Of a DNA stretch of 64,000 nt, positions 25,312-34,819 are shown one piece after another. The notes under the pieces were generated by a model. It had not been told where the DNA came from. It did not search any database and saw only the letters and a program-made list of their open reading frames with translations. The position numbers were made by a program, and so were the translations under genes. The DNA is taken from assembly GCA_029781975.1 (NCBI GenBank), contig JAKOVQ010000016.1:372001-436000 (forward strand), given 5' to 3'. The stretch's first letter is position 1; each line of letters starts with the position of its first letter. This DNA comes from Acidobacteriota bacterium (GTDB taxonomy: Bacteria; Acidobacteriota; Thermoanaerobaculia; UBA5066).

Positions 25312-27184
25312 ACGTTTCGGTCAGCTCGGCCCAGCGGGCGTAGAGGCGGTCGACCTCGCGCTGCGCCTCGGCGATCTCGGCGGTCAGCGCGACGAGCCGC
25401 GGCCCGTCGCTCACGACGTCCGGCGCCTGGAGCCGCTCCTCGAGCGCGCGGACCCGCTCCTCGGCCGCGAGGATCCGCGGCTCGATCCCGAGGAGCTCGC
25501 GCTGCTCGAGGTAGCCGAGCCTCCGCTTCCCGGACGGGGCGAGCACGGGCCGCCCGGCCTGAGCGTCCGTCGCCCCGGACGTCCCCGCTCCGGTCGCGGC
25601 CTCGCGCCGTCCCTTCGCGTCGCCGGCGGCCGCACGTCCCCGCGTCTCCCTCCGCCAGCTCTCCCACTGGTCGAGCCCGGCGAGCGGCACCACGGCGGCC
25701 TCGCCGTCCTCGCCGGGCCCGAAGGCGAGGAGCCGGTCGGTGACGCGGTCGAGGAACGCGCGGTCGTGCGAGACGAGGAGGAGGGCGCCGGGGAAGTCGA
25801 GGAGGCTCTCCTCGAGGACGTCGAGCGTCGCCAGGTCGAGGTCGTTCGTCGGCTCGTCGAGGACGAGGAGGCTCGCGGGACGGAGCATCAGCCGCGCCAG
25901 GAGGAGCCGGCTCTGCTCGCCCCCGGAGAGGCGCGCCACCTTCACCTCCGCCTGCTCCGGCGTGAAGAGGAAGCGGTCGAGGTAGCTCCGGACGTGGAGC
26001 ATCCGCCCCCGGTACTCGACGTGGTCCCCCTCGGGGCAGACGGTCTCGATCACCGTCGCCTCCGGGTCGAGCGACTCGCGTCCCTGCTCGAAGGACGAGA
26101 TCGCGAGCCCCTCCGCGTGGACCACCGTCCCCGCGTCGGGGCGCTCCTGCCGGAGGAGGACGCGGAGGAGCGTCGACTTGCCGCAGCCGTTCGGGCCGAT
26201 GAGGCCGACGCGGCTCCCGGGGCCGAGCGTCAGGTCGAGCCCCGAGAAGAGGAGCTTGCCGCCATACCCCTTCGCGATCCCCTCGGCCACGACGAGCCTC
26301 TTCGGGCCCCGCCCGGCAGCCCCGAAGGAGAGCGCGGCCGTCCTCTGCCGGTTCCTCTCCTCGAGCGTCTCCACCTCGCCGGCGAGCGCCTCGGCCCGCT
26401 GGATCCGGGCCTGCTGCTTGGTCGACCGGGCCTTCGCCCCCCGCTTCAGCCACTCGGTCTCGCGCCGGAGCGTGTTGCGCAGCGACGCCTCCCGGCTCTC
26501 CTGGCCGGCGAGGTGCTGCTCCTTCGCCTCGACCCACTCCGAGAAGCCCCCCGCCACCGAGAAGAGGCCGCCGGGATTCCGCCGGTCGAGCTCCACGATC
26601 CGCGTCGCCGCGTTCTGGAGGAAGAGCCGGTCGTGCGTCACGGTGACGGCCGCGAAAGACGCGCGGGCGAGGAGCTCCTCGAGCCAGACGATCGACTCGA
26701 CGTCGAGGTGGTTCGTCGGCTCGTCGAGGAGGAGGAGGTCGGGCTGCCGCACGAGCTCGCGCGCGAGGGCGACCCTCTTCCTCTGCCCGCCCGAGAGCTC
26801 GGCGACGGGGCTCCCCGGCCCGACGGCGCCCGTCCGGAGCGCGAGCTTCGCCAGCGCCTCGTCGGCCCTCAGCTCCGCCTCCCACTCGTGGTCGTCGCCG
26901 TGGGCGCGCGCCCCCTCCATCACGGCCGAGAGGACCGTCGCCCCGGGGGCGAAGCGGGGCACCTGCGCCACGAAGCCGACGGTCACCCCGCCCTGGAAGG
27001 CGAGGGTGCCCGCATCGGGCTCGACCTCGCCCGCGAGGATCGAGAGGAGGGTCGACTTGCCGGCGCCGTTCGGCCCGATCAGGCCGATCCGCTCCCCCGG
27101 CTCGATCCCGAAGGAGAGGCCGGAGAAGAGCGTCCGGCTCCCGAAGGCCTTCGCGAGCTGGTGGACGCTGACGAGCGGCGGCAC
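25310..27184 (-). CDS. ABC-F family ATP-binding protein (Uup-like)
   Basis: A 624-residue cytoplasmic protein with two ABC ATPase domains and no membrane segments. Walker A sites are GPNGAGKST (domain 1) and GPNGCGKST (domain 2); signatures are ELSGGQRKR and RLSGGEQSR; Walker B DLLLLDEPTNHLD and LLVLDEPTNDLD. The linker between them is basic and helical (WLKRGAKARSTKQQARIQRAE). The C-terminal coiled coil (ILAAEERVRALEERLQ) fits the Uup/EttA-like DNA- or ribosome-binding extension. ABC-F proteins act in translation. The GTG at 27184 gives the usual N-terminus LVSVHQLAKAFG. Confidence 0.9.
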   Translation of the reverse strand: MPPLVSVHQLAKAFGSRTLFSGLSFGIEPGERIGLIGPNGAGKSTLLSILAGEVEPDAGTLAFQGGVTVGFVAQVPRFAPGATVLSAVMEGARAHGDDHEWEAELRADEALAKLALRTGAVGPGSPVAELSGGQRKRVALARELVRQPDLLLLDEPTNHLDVESIVWLEELLARASFAAVTVTHDRLFLQNAATRIVELDRRNPGGLFSVAGGFSEWVEAKEQHLAGQESREASLRNTLRRETEWLKRGAKARSTKQQARIQRAEALAGEVETLEERNRQRTAALSFGAAGRGPKRLVVAEGIAKGYGGKLLFSGLDLTLGPGSRVGLIGPNGCGKSTLLRVLLRQERPDAGTVVHAEGLAISSFEQGRESLDPEATVIETVCPEGDHVEYRGRMLHVRSYLDRFLFTPEQAEVKVARLSGGEQSRLLLARLMLRPASLLVLDEPTNDLDLATLDVLEESLLDFPGALLLVSHDRAFLDRVTDRLLAFGPGEDGEAAVVPLAGLDQWESWRRETRGRAAAGDAKGRREAATGAGTSGATDAQAGRPVLAPSGKRRLGYLEQRELLGIEPRILAAEERVRALEERLQAPDVVSDGPRLVALTAEIAEAQREVDRLYARWAELTET

Positions 27185-27190
27185 GGCGGG

Positions 27191-27199
27191 ACGGTAGCA
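27191..27199 (-). promoter_or_regulatory. Extended -10, leaderless, for the ABC-F gene
   Basis: Minus-strand TGC-TACCGT ends 6 nt before the ABC-F GTG (27184), with CCCGCC between. It is nearly identical to the element of the permease gene at 40680-40688. Confidence 0.5.
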
Positions 27200-27227
27200 G
27201 AGCGGCCGGAACGGCGGGTGGCGGCGC

Positions 27228-27233
27228 TAGGAT
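27228..27233 (+). promoter_or_regulatory. Leaderless -10 element for the second molybdopterin oxidoreductase
   Basis: TAGGAT is followed by 7 nt and the GTG at 27241. The ATG at 27232 lies inside this element and is therefore an unlikely start. Confidence 0.45.
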
Positions 27234-27240
27234 GGGGGCG

Positions 27241-29274
27241 GTGGCGACGTTCCTCACCGCCTGCCCTCGCAACTGCTACAGCACCTGCTCGATGCGGGTG
27301 ACGGTCGAGGGGGGGCGGGTCGTCGCGATCGAGGGCGAGCCGGCGAACCGCGCCACCCCCGAGGGGCCCTGCCTCAAGGGGCTCGCCTACGTCGAGCGGA
27401 CCGTCTCCGCCGACCGGCTCGTCAGGCCGATGGCGCGGAGCGCGGCCGGCCTCGCCCCCGTCTCGTGGGACGAGGCGCTCGGGCTCGCCGCCGAGGCGCT
27501 CGCCCGGGTGAGGCGCGAGCACGGGGCGCAGGCGCTCCTCTACTACGCCGGGAGCGGGACGAAGGGGCTCCTGAACGGCTGCGGCCTCGCCTTCTGGCGG
27601 CTCTTCGGCGGCTGCACGACGACCTACGGCGACCTCTGCTGGCCCGCCGGCCTCGAGGCGACGCGGCTCACGCTGGGAGAGAACGCCCACAACGCCCCGT
27701 GGGACCTCGCCAACGCCCGGCTCGTCGTCTTCTGGGGGAAGAACGCCGCGGAGACGAACGTCCACCAGATGCTCCACCTCGAGGAGGCGCGGAGGGAGGG
27801 AGCGCGGGTCGTCGTGGTCGACCCGCGCCGGACGGAGACCGCCGAGCGCGCCGACCTCCTGGTCCAGCCGCGGCCGGGGACGGACGGCGCGCTCGCGCTG
27901 GCGGTCGGCCACGTCCTCGTCCGCGACGGCCTGATCGACCGCGCCTTCCTCGACGCCCACGTCCACGGGTTCGCCGCGTACGCCGAAAGGGTGGGGGAGA
28001 TGCCGCCCGAGGCCGCCGCCGCCATCGCGGAGGTCCCGGCGGCGCGGATCGAGGAGCTCGCGCGGCTGGTCGGGACCGTCCACCCGCTGACGATCGTCCC
28101 GGGCTTCGGGATGCAGCGGTACACGAACAGCGGCCAGACGATGCGGGCGATCCTCGCGCTCCTCGCCCTGACCGGGCAGATCGGCAGGCCCGGCGCCGGC
28201 TGGATGTACGCGAACCTCCAGACCGCCGTCTTCCACCCCGTGAAGGACCCGCTCGACTTCTATCCGCCCGCCAGGCCCGACGGGGTCGTGAGGGTCGGCA
28301 TCTCGACCGCGCGCCTCGGCCGTGACATGCAGGCGATGACGGACCCGCCGCTGAAGGCCGCGTGGGTCGAGCGGGGGAACCCGATCCCGCAGAACCCCGA
28401 GACGCCGCGGGTCCTCGCGGCGTTCCGCGCCCTCGACTTCCGGGTCGTCGTCGACGAGTTCCTCACCGACACGGCGCGCGAGGCCGACGTCGTCCTCCCG
28501 GCCAAGAGCTTCCTCGAGCAGACGGACGTCGTCGGCGCCTACTGGCACCCGTACGTCCAGATCCGACAGAAGGTGGTCGAGCCGCCGCCGGAGGTGAAGC
28601 CCGAGACCGAGATCTACCGCGCGCTCGGCCGCCGCCTCGGGATCGCGGAGGAGGCGCTGGCGGCGGCTCTCCCGGGCCCCTCCGACGAGGCGGTCGAGGC
28701 GTGGCTCGAGGGGAAGCTCGCGCCGCTCGGCCTGACGCTCGAGCGCCTTCGCCAGGGGCCGGTCCTCGCCCCCGGCGCGAAGGAGGTCGCGTTCGACGAC
28801 CTGAGGTTCCCGACCCCCTCCGGGAAGATCGAGCTCGTCTCGCGCGAGGCGCGCGAGCGGTGGGGGCTCGACGAGCTGCCGGGCTACACCGAGCCGGTCG
28901 AGAGCGTCCGCCGCGGGGGACGCTACCCGCTCCACCTCCTGACGCCGAACACGAAGAACCGGATCCACAGCCAGTTCGGGAACCTGGAAGCGATCCGGCG
29001 GATCGACCCCGGGCCCCGCGTGGCGCTCCACCCCGACGACGCCGCGCGCCGGGGCCTCCGGGCCGGCGAGAGGGCCCGCGTCTTCAACGACCGCGGGAGC
29101 CTGACCCTCGAGGTGGCGCTCGACTACGGCCTGAGCCCCGGCTGCGCCAGCGTGACGAACGGCTGGTGGCTCGCGGACGGCGGCGCCGTCAACCTCCTCT
29201 CCGAGGGGCGCGAGACCGACATGGGGTACGGGGCGGCCTTCCACGACACCCTCGTCGAGGTGGCGCGGGCCTGA
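27241..29274 (+). CDS. Molybdopterin oxidoreductase catalytic subunit (DMSO-reductase superfamily)
   Basis: A 677-residue catalytic subunit if started at GTG 27241. The [4Fe-4S] site is C8-x3-C12-x3-C16 and C44; C133 in TTYGDLCWPAG is the likely Mo ligand. The bis-MGD core shows LVVFWGKNAAETNVHQM, VVVVDPRRTETAERADLL, VLPAKSFLEQTDVVGAYWH and a C-terminal cap LLTPNTKNRIHSQFGN. There is no Tat signal, so it should face the cytoplasm. It is followed after 4 bp by a gene with four [4Fe-4S] clusters fused to a membrane anchor, giving a two-gene membrane oxidoreductase. The substrate (polysulfide, thiosulfate, aldehyde or other) cannot be told. Confidence 0.88.
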   Translation: MATFLTACPRNCYSTCSMRVTVEGGRVVAIEGEPANRATPEGPCLKGLAYVERTVSADRLVRPMARSAAGLAPVSWDEALGLAAEALARVRREHGAQALLYYAGSGTKGLLNGCGLAFWRLFGGCTTTYGDLCWPAGLEATRLTLGENAHNAPWDLANARLVVFWGKNAAETNVHQMLHLEEARREGARVVVVDPRRTETAERADLLVQPRPGTDGALALAVGHVLVRDGLIDRAFLDAHVHGFAAYAERVGEMPPEAAAAIAEVPAARIEELARLVGTVHPLTIVPGFGMQRYTNSGQTMRAILALLALTGQIGRPGAGWMYANLQTAVFHPVKDPLDFYPPARPDGVVRVGISTARLGRDMQAMTDPPLKAAWVERGNPIPQNPETPRVLAAFRALDFRVVVDEFLTDTAREADVVLPAKSFLEQTDVVGAYWHPYVQIRQKVVEPPPEVKPETEIYRALGRRLGIAEEALAAALPGPSDEAVEAWLEGKLAPLGLTLERLRQGPVLAPGAKEVAFDDLRFPTPSGKIELVSREARERWGLDELPGYTEPVESVRRGGRYPLHLLTPNTKNRIHSQFGNLEAIRRIDPGPRVALHPDDAARRGLRAGERARVFNDRGSLTLEVALDYGLSPGCASVTNGWWLADGGAVNLLSEGRETDMGYGAAFHDTLVEVARA

Positions 29275-29278
29275 ACCG

Positions 29279-30733
29279 ATGCGGGCCGCCTTCGTCTTCG
29301 ACCAGGAGCGCTGCACGGGCTGCGAGGCGTGCTCCCTCGCCTGCGGGATCGAGAACGGCCGGACCGAGACGGGCTTCCGCGACCTCGGCTGGCGGCGGGT
29401 CCACACGTGGAACCCGGCGCGCCACCCCGGCTTCCCGACGCGCCACCTGAGCCTCGCCTGCAACCACTGCGACACCCCGGCCTGCCTCCTCGGCTGCCCG
29501 GCCTCGGCCTACCGGCGCGACGAGGCGACGGGCGCGGTCCTCCTCGACGCCGGCTCCTGCATCGGCTGCCGGTACTGCTCGTGGCTCTGCCCCTACGACG
29601 TCCCCCGCTTCGACGAGGGGGCGGGGGTGATGACGAAGTGCACCTTCTGCTCGCACCGGCTCGCCGAGGGGCGTGCCCCCGCCTGCGCGCAGGCGTGCCC
29701 GACCGGCGCCCTCTCCATCGGAGACCGCGCGCTCGCCACGGCCGAGCCGCGGCTCGCCGGCCTCCCCGGGCTCGGCCTCGGCCCCGCGCTCGTGGTCGTC
29801 CCGCCGCGCGAGCGCCCGACGGCCGCCTCCGCTTCGCCTGCCGCGCCAGGCGGGATTCCGGCTCTCGCAGTCCCGCCGCTCCAGCCGGTGCCGCCGCGCA
29901 AGGTCCGCCTCTCGTCGGAGGGGGGGCTGATCCTCTTCACCGTCGCCTTCCCGGCGCTCGTCGCCTGGCTCGGGGCCGGGCTCCTCCGCCCCTCGGTCGC
30001 GCCTTCGCCGCTGGCCTTCGTCGCCGTCGGCCTCGCGGCGCTGGCGGTGAGTGCCGCGCACCTCGGACGGCCTCTCCGCGCCTGGCGCGCGATCGCGAAC
30101 CTCCGCTCGTCGTGGCTCAGCCGCGAGGCGCTCCTCGCCCCGGCCTTCCTCGGGGCGGCCGCGGCGAGCCTCCTCCTCCCGGAGGGCCCGGCGCGCCGGG
30201 GGACCGCCGGGGCCGCGCTCCTCCTCGGCGCCGGCCTCCTCGTCTCGATCGACGCGCTCTACCGGGCGATCCCGCGCCTCGGGGCCGGCGGCCCGCTCGA
30301 CGTCGCCCGACTCCACGCGGCCGAGGCGTGGCCGACCACACTCTTCCTGGCGGGGCTCCTCGCGGGCGCGCCGGTCCTGTGGGGGGGCGCCGCCGCGCTG
30401 AAGCTGGCGCTCCTCCTCCCGGCGGCCGGCGACGCGCCCCTCCGCGCGCGGCGGCTTCCCCTCCCCCTCCTCGCGCTCCGGGGCCTCCTCCTCCTCGCGG
30501 CCGCGGCGCTGGCGGGCGCGGCCGTCCCGGCCGGACCCGTGCTCGGGGCCTCCTCCGGGAACGCCCCGGCGGCGGTCGGACCGGTGGCAGTCCTCGCCCT
30601 GGCCCTCGCCCTGGCCGGCGAGCTCCTCGACCGCGCCCGCTTCTACCTCGAGCTCGAGCCGGCGAGCCCGGCCCGGCTCCTGGCGACCGGCCCTTTCCCT
30701 AGCCCTGGACCACCGGGAGCGAGACGGTCTTGA
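29279..30733 (+). CDS. Fused DmsB-like ferredoxin and DmsC-like membrane anchor subunit
   Basis: A 484-residue fusion. Residues 1-150 hold sixteen cysteines in four clusters (12/15/18/22, 61/64/69/73, 94/97/100/104, 121/124/136/140), enough for four [4Fe-4S] centres as in DmsB. A proline-rich linker (about 170-215) leads to a DmsC-like quinone-linked membrane domain with about eight hydrophobic helices ([43 protein letters not shown] is the hallmark loop). It passes electrons between the quinone pool and the upstream Mo subunit. Usually these parts are separate genes. The 3' end overlaps the convergent fumarase gene by 35 bp. Confidence 0.88.
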   Translation: MRAAFVFDQERCTGCEACSLACGIENGRTETGFRDLGWRRVHTWNPARHPGFPTRHLSLACNHCDTPACLLGCPASAYRRDEATGAVLLDAGSCIGCRYCSWLCPYDVPRFDEGAGVMTKCTFCSHRLAEGRAPACAQACPTGALSIGDRALATAEPRLAGLPGLGLGPALVVVPPRERPTAASASPAAPGGIPALAVPPLQPVPPRKVRLSSEGGLILFTVAFPALVAWLGAGLLRPSVAPSPLAFVAVGLAALAVSAAHLGRPLRAWRAIANLRSSWLSREALLAPAFLGAAAASLLLPEGPARRGTAGAALLLGAGLLVSIDALYRAIPRLGAGGPLDVARLHAAEAWPTTLFLAGLLAGAPVLWGGAAALKLALLLPAAGDAPLRARRLPLPLLALRGLLLLAAAALAGAAVPAGPVLGASSGNAPAAVGPVAVLALALALAGELLDRARFYLELEPASPARLLATGPFPSPGPPGARRS

Positions 30734-32333
30734 AGAAGTCGTTCCCCTTGTCGTCCACCAGGACGAACGCGGGGAAGTTCTCCACCTCGATCTTGTAGAT
30801 CGCCTCCATCCCGAGCTCGGGGTACTCGATCAGCTCCACCTTCCTGATCGACTCGTGGGCGAGGAGCGCCGCCGGGCCGCCGATCGAGCCGAGGTAGAAG
30901 CCGCCGTGCTTCTTGCACGCGTCGGTCACCTGCTGGCTCCGGTTCCCCTTGGCGATCATCACCATCGAACCGCCCCGCGACTGGAAGAGGTCGACGTAGG
31001 AGTCCATCCGGCCGGCGGTCGTCGGGCCGAAGGAGCCCGACGGCATCCCCTCGGGCGTCTTGGCCGGGCCGGCGTAGTAGACCGGGTGGTCCTTGAAGTA
31101 CCGCGGGAGGTCCTCGCCCCGGTCGAGGCGCTCCTTGAGCCTGGCGTGGGCGATGTCGCGGGCGACGACGATGGGCCCGTTCAGGAGGAGCGGCGTCGAG
31201 ACCTTGTGCTTCGTCAGCTCGGCGAGGATCTCGGCCATCGGGCGGTTCAGGTCGACCGGCACCCCGTGGGCATGCGTCCCGGTCCGGTACTTCTCGGGGA
31301 TGAACCGCTCCGGGTGGTGCTCGAGCTCCTCGAGCCAGATCCCGTCGCGGTCGATCCGCGCCTTCACGTTCCGGTCGGCCGAGCAGGAGACCCCCATCCC
31401 CACCGGGCAGGAGGCGCCGTGGCGCGGCAGGCGGACCACCCTCACGTCGAGCGCGAAGTACTTGCCCCCGAACTGCGCGCCGATCCCGGTCTTCTGCGCG
31501 AGCTCGAGCGCCTTCGCCTCGAGCGCCGGGTCGCGGAACGCCCGGCCGTTCGCGTCGCCCGAGGTCGGCAGGTCGTCGAGGGCGCCGGCCGACGCGAGCT
31601 TGACCGTCTTCAGGCACTGCTCGGCCGAGGTGCCGCCGATCACGAAGACGAGGTGGTACGGCGGGCAGGCGGCCGTCCCCAGCGTCCGCATCTTCTCGGC
31701 CATGAACTTCTCGAGGCTCGCGGGGTTGAGGAGAGCCTTGGTCTCCTGGAAGAGCGTCGCCTTGTTGGCCGAGCCCCCCCCCTTCGCCACGAAGAGGAGC
31801 TCGTAGCGGTCTCCGTCGACCGCGGCGATGTCGATCTGGGCGGGGAGGTTGGTGCCGGAGTTCATCTCCTCGAAGAGGCTGAGGGGGACGGTCTGCGAGT
31901 AGCGGAGGTTCTCCTTCGCGTACGTCTCGAAGACGCCGCGCGCGATCGCCTCCGCGTCGCCGCCGCCGGTCCAGACGCGCTGGCCCTTCTTGGCGACGAC
32001 GGTGGCGGTCCCCGTGTCCTGGCACATCGGGAGCTGCCCCTCTGCGGCGATCGCGGCGTTGCGCAGGAGCGCCAGCGCCACGCCGCGGTCGTTGGCGGAC
32101 GCCTCCGGGTCGTCGAGGATCGCGGCGACCTGGGCCAGGTGCCGCTCGCGGTAGAAGAAGGCGATCTCGCGGAACGCCTCGCGCGAGAGGAGCGTGAGCG
32201 CCTCGGGATCCACCTTCAGCACCTGCTGGCCGTCGAAGGTGGCGGTGGAGACGTGCTCGGCGGTCAGCCGGCGGTAGCGGGTGGTGTCCTCTCCCGCGTG
32301 GGGGAACGGGTCGACGTACCGAAACTCGGGCAT
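30699..32333 (-). CDS. Class I fumarate hydratase (iron-sulfur, single chain)
   Basis: A 544-residue [4Fe-4S] hydro-lyase interconverting fumarate and malate in the citric acid cycle, like FumA/FumB. Cluster cysteines appear as C104 ([10 protein letters not shown]), C223 (TAACPPYH) and C317 ([10 protein letters not shown]). The C-terminal domain has [17 protein letters not shown] and [13 protein letters not shown]. The ATG at 32333 with AAGGAG upstream is chosen; an ATG 66 bp further up would add a non-homologous arginine-rich leader. The end overlaps the convergent ferredoxin-anchor gene. The 103 bp upstream show no firm promoter. Confidence 0.95.
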   Translation of the reverse strand: MPEFRYVDPFPHAGEDTTRYRRLTAEHVSTATFDGQQVLKVDPEALTLLSREAFREIAFFYRERHLAQVAAILDDPEASANDRGVALALLRNAAIAAEGQLPMCQDTGTATVVAKKGQRVWTGGGDAEAIARGVFETYAKENLRYSQTVPLSLFEEMNSGTNLPAQIDIAAVDGDRYELLFVAKGGGSANKATLFQETKALLNPASLEKFMAEKMRTLGTAACPPYHLVFVIGGTSAEQCLKTVKLASAGALDDLPTSGDANGRAFRDPALEAKALELAQKTGIGAQFGGKYFALDVRVVRLPRHGASCPVGMGVSCSADRNVKARIDRDGIWLEELEHHPERFIPEKYRTGTHAHGVPVDLNRPMAEILAELTKHKVSTPLLLNGPIVVARDIAHARLKERLDRGEDLPRYFKDHPVYYAGPAKTPEGMPSGSFGPTTAGRMDSYVDLFQSRGGSMVMIAKGNRSQQVTDACKKHGGFYLGSIGGPAALLAHESIRKVELIEYPELGMEAIYKIEVENFPAFVLVDDKGNDFFKTVSLPVVQG

Positions 32334-32436
32334 GGCGGGCTCCTTGCCGGCGGGCCGGCGTCCATGGCGGCCCCGGCCGGAGTGCCGATCATCCACCAAA
32401 CGGGGGCCGCGGGCGAGCGTGGCGCCCGCGCCGGCC

Positions 32437-34074
32437 TCACTCGCCGCGCCAGAGGCCCGGCCGCCCCTCCGGGCTCTCCCAGGCGGCGACGAGGTGGCGG
32501 ATCCGCGGCCTCCCCCCTTCCGTCAGGCGGTAGGCGGCCGCGAAGACGTCCCGGTCCTCGACGGTGGCGCGGTGGTGCTGCCGCAGGTGCTCGCCCCAGC
32601 TCGAGCTGAAGAACGTCTCGACGAAGGCGACGCGGGGCGTCTCCCGGCCGGCCGGCTCCTCGAAGAACGCCCACCCCACCGCGCCGTCGCGGATCCGGAC
32701 GCGCCGGATGCCGCGCATGGCGTCCCGGAACGCGGGGACGTCGGCCCGCGCGACCGAGTACTCGAGGTGGACGAGGATCGGCCCGCGCTCCGGATCGATC
32801 GGCTCGGGGGGATGGGGCGCTTCCCGGATGGGGGAGAGGTCGAGGTCGTGGTAGAGCGCGGCGATCCGCATCCGGCCCGTCGCCACGAGGGCCGCGAGCA
32901 TCGTGGCCGCGGCCCCGGCGAAGGCCGCGCGGATCCCGCCGCGCTCCGCGACCGCTCCCCAGAAGGCCGCGCCGGCCGCGAGGGCGCCGCCCCACGTCGT
33001 GATGTAGGCGCCGAACGCCCGAGCCCTCACCCAGCTCGGCACCGAGAGCTGGACCGCCGTGTTGCAGGTGGAGAGGACCGAGAGCCACCCCATCCCGCAG
33101 GCGAAGAGCGCCCCCGCGACGGCGAGGGGGCTCGGGACGAAGGCGAGGACGAGGAGCCCGGCGGCGAAGAGGAGGGTGAAGGCGGCCAGGAGCGTGTTCG
33201 GCGAGAGCCGGAGGCGCAAGCGCGGCAGGAGGAGCGTGGCGAAGACCGCCCCGGCGCCCGTGGCGCCGAGGAGGAGGCCGAAGCCGGTCGAGCCGAGGCG
33301 GAGCCTGTGGACGGCCAGGCTCGGAAGGAGCGAGAAGACGATCCCGCCCGAGAAGACGAAGCCGACGGCCCGCACGAGGATGACGCGGAGCTCGCGGCTG
33401 TGCCTCACGTAGCGAAGCCCGACCCTCATCGCGCCGAGGAAACGCTCGGCGGGGAGGTCGGACGGCGTGGCCTCCCGCTTCCAGCGCTTCAGGACGACGA
33501 CCGTCCCCAGGAACGAGACGGCGTTCAGGAGGAAGGCGAAGCGCGCCCCTGCCGCCGCGACGAGGAGCCCGCCGAGCGCCGGGCCGACGGCACGGCTGAC
33601 GTTGAACCCGGCGCTGTTGAGCGCCACGCCCGCCGGGACGAGGGGACGCGGGAGGAGCTCGGGGATGATGGCCTGCCACGCCGGCCCCGTCACCGCCGCG
33701 CCGACGCCGATCAGGAGCGACATCGAGAGGAGGACGAGCGGCGTGACGCGGCCGGCGAAGGTGAGCGCCGAGAGGGCGGCCGCCACCAGCATCATGAAGC
33801 TCTGGGCGGCGATCAGGAGCCGCCTCCTGTCGACGATGTCGGCGAGCGCCCCGGCCGCCAGGGCGAGGAGGAGGAGGGGGAGCGACGTCCCCGTCTCGAT
33901 GAGCGAGACGAGGAGCGGCGACGGCGTCAGCTCGGTCATCAGCCACTTCTCGCCGACGCTCTGGATCCAGGTCCCGACGTTCGAGGCGACGGAGGCGACG
34001 AGGAGGGCCCGGTAGATCCGGATCCGGAGCGGCTCGAACGGGCCGGGGCTCGCCACGGGGGGATTCTGGGGCAT
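32437..34074 (-). CDS. MFS exporter of the MFS_3/EntS-like family with C-terminal soluble domain
   Basis: A 545-residue transporter. The first 410 or so residues form a major-facilitator fold of about 11-12 helices starting [19 protein letters not shown], with the cytoplasmic loop [12 protein letters not shown]. The last 130 residues are a soluble alpha/beta part ([20 protein letters not shown], then [11 protein letters not shown]) like a small dimeric ferredoxin-like barrel of the antibiotic-monooxygenase type, as known in this MFS group. Substrates of relatives include siderophores and small toxins; here unknown. Divergent from the Nudix gene with 44 bp between. Confidence 0.85.
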   Translation of the reverse strand: MPQNPPVASPGPFEPLRIRIYRALLVASVASNVGTWIQSVGEKWLMTELTPSPLLVSLIETGTSLPLLLLALAAGALADIVDRRRLLIAAQSFMMLVAAALSALTFAGRVTPLVLLSMSLLIGVGAAVTGPAWQAIIPELLPRPLVPAGVALNSAGFNVSRAVGPALGGLLVAAAGARFAFLLNAVSFLGTVVVLKRWKREATPSDLPAERFLGAMRVGLRYVRHSRELRVILVRAVGFVFSGGIVFSLLPSLAVHRLRLGSTGFGLLLGATGAGAVFATLLLPRLRLRLSPNTLLAAFTLLFAAGLLVLAFVPSPLAVAGALFACGMGWLSVLSTCNTAVQLSVPSWVRARAFGAYITTWGGALAAGAAFWGAVAERGGIRAAFAGAAATMLAALVATGRMRIAALYHDLDLSPIREAPHPPEPIDPERGPILVHLEYSVARADVPAFRDAMRGIRRVRIRDGAVGWAFFEEPAGRETPRVAFVETFFSSSWGEHLRQHHRATVEDRDVFAAAYRLTEGGRPRIRHLVAAWESPEGRPGLWRGE

Positions 34075-34101
34075 CGGCCGGCGGGGCTCCCGGCGGGCCG
34101 G

Positions 34102-34110
34102 TGCCAGAAT
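34102..34110 (+). promoter_or_regulatory. Extended -10, leaderless, for the Nudix gene
   Basis: TGC-CAGAAT is followed by 8 nt and the ATG at 34119. The same TGCCAGAAT string precedes the antiporter gene start at 45220 on the other strand. Confidence 0.45.
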
Positions 34111-34118
34111 CGGCCGCG

Positions 34119-34733
34119 ATGAGGCGCTCTCCGGACCTCGCCGCCGTCGAGGCCGCGCTCGCCCTCCACGCCCCGCGCGACGAGGAGGGGGTCGAGGCGA
34201 GGCGGAAGGCCGCCGTCGCGGCGCTCTTCCGCGACGGGAGGGAGGGGGCGGAGCTCCTCTTCATCCGGCGGGCCGAGCACCCGCGCGACCCGTGGTCCGG
34301 GCACATGGGCCTCCCGGGAGGCCGGGTCGACCCGCGCGACGCCTCGCCCTTCGCCACGGCGGTCCGCGAGACGCGGGAGGAGGTCGGCGTCGACCTCTCG
34401 AGGGAAGCCCGGTCCATCGGCCGCCTCTCCGAGGTGAGGACCCACCTCCCGCTCGGCAAGCCTCCGCACAGCGTCGTCCCGTTCTGCTTCGCCTACGCGG
34501 GGGAGGGCGCCTTCACCCTGAACCACGAGGTCCAGGAGGCCCTCTGGGTCCCGCTCGGCTTCCTCTCGGACCGGTCGAACCGGAACACCTTCACCTGGGT
34601 GAGGCGCGGGGTCCCGCTCCCGATGCCCTGCTACCGGTTCGAGGGGCGCGTCATCTGGGGGCTCACCCTCCGGATCGTCGACGAGCTGCTGGAGCTCGTC
34701 GCGGCCGGGGCGCGACGCCCGCCCGGGACGTAA
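34119..34733 (+). CDS. Nudix hydrolase, CoA pyrophosphatase-like
   Basis: A 204-residue Nudix enzyme. The Nudix core appears as GHMGLPGGRVDPRD followed by AVRETREEVGVDL (REXXEEXG), and the preceding LLFIRRAEHPRDPWSG fits the NudL/YeaB CoA-diphosphatase group, which splits CoA into 4'-phosphopantetheine and adenosine 3',5'-bisphosphate. The canonical glutamate spacing at the start of the box is slightly different, as in that group. The ATG at 34119 is preferred to an in-frame GTG at 34101 that lies within the promoter element. Confidence 0.85.
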   Translation: MRRSPDLAAVEAALALHAPRDEEGVEARRKAAVAALFRDGREGAELLFIRRAEHPRDPWSGHMGLPGGRVDPRDASPFATAVRETREEVGVDLSREARSIGRLSEVRTHLPLGKPPHSVVPFCFAYAGEGAFTLNHEVQEALWVPLGFLSDRSNRNTFTWVRRGVPLPMPCYRFEGRVIWGLTLRIVDELLELVAAGARRPPGT

Positions 34734-34819
34734 CGGGCCTCGAGCCCGAGCGCGCTCGTAAACCCGGGGCCGTGAGACGACGTCTCCCTTCTGTCACTAC
34801 CGGAGAAGAGGAGCCACCC

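Noticed and set aside
27232-27240. ATG start for the second molybdopterin oxidoreductase.
   Set aside because: The ATG lies inside the TAGGAT -10 element; the GTG at 27241 fits the 6-8 nt spacing seen at other genes and loses only three non-conserved residues.
32334-32399. An ATG 66 bp upstream of the fumarase start.
   Set aside because: It adds an arginine/glycine-rich stretch not found in fumarases, while the ATG at 32333 has AAGGAG at the proper distance.
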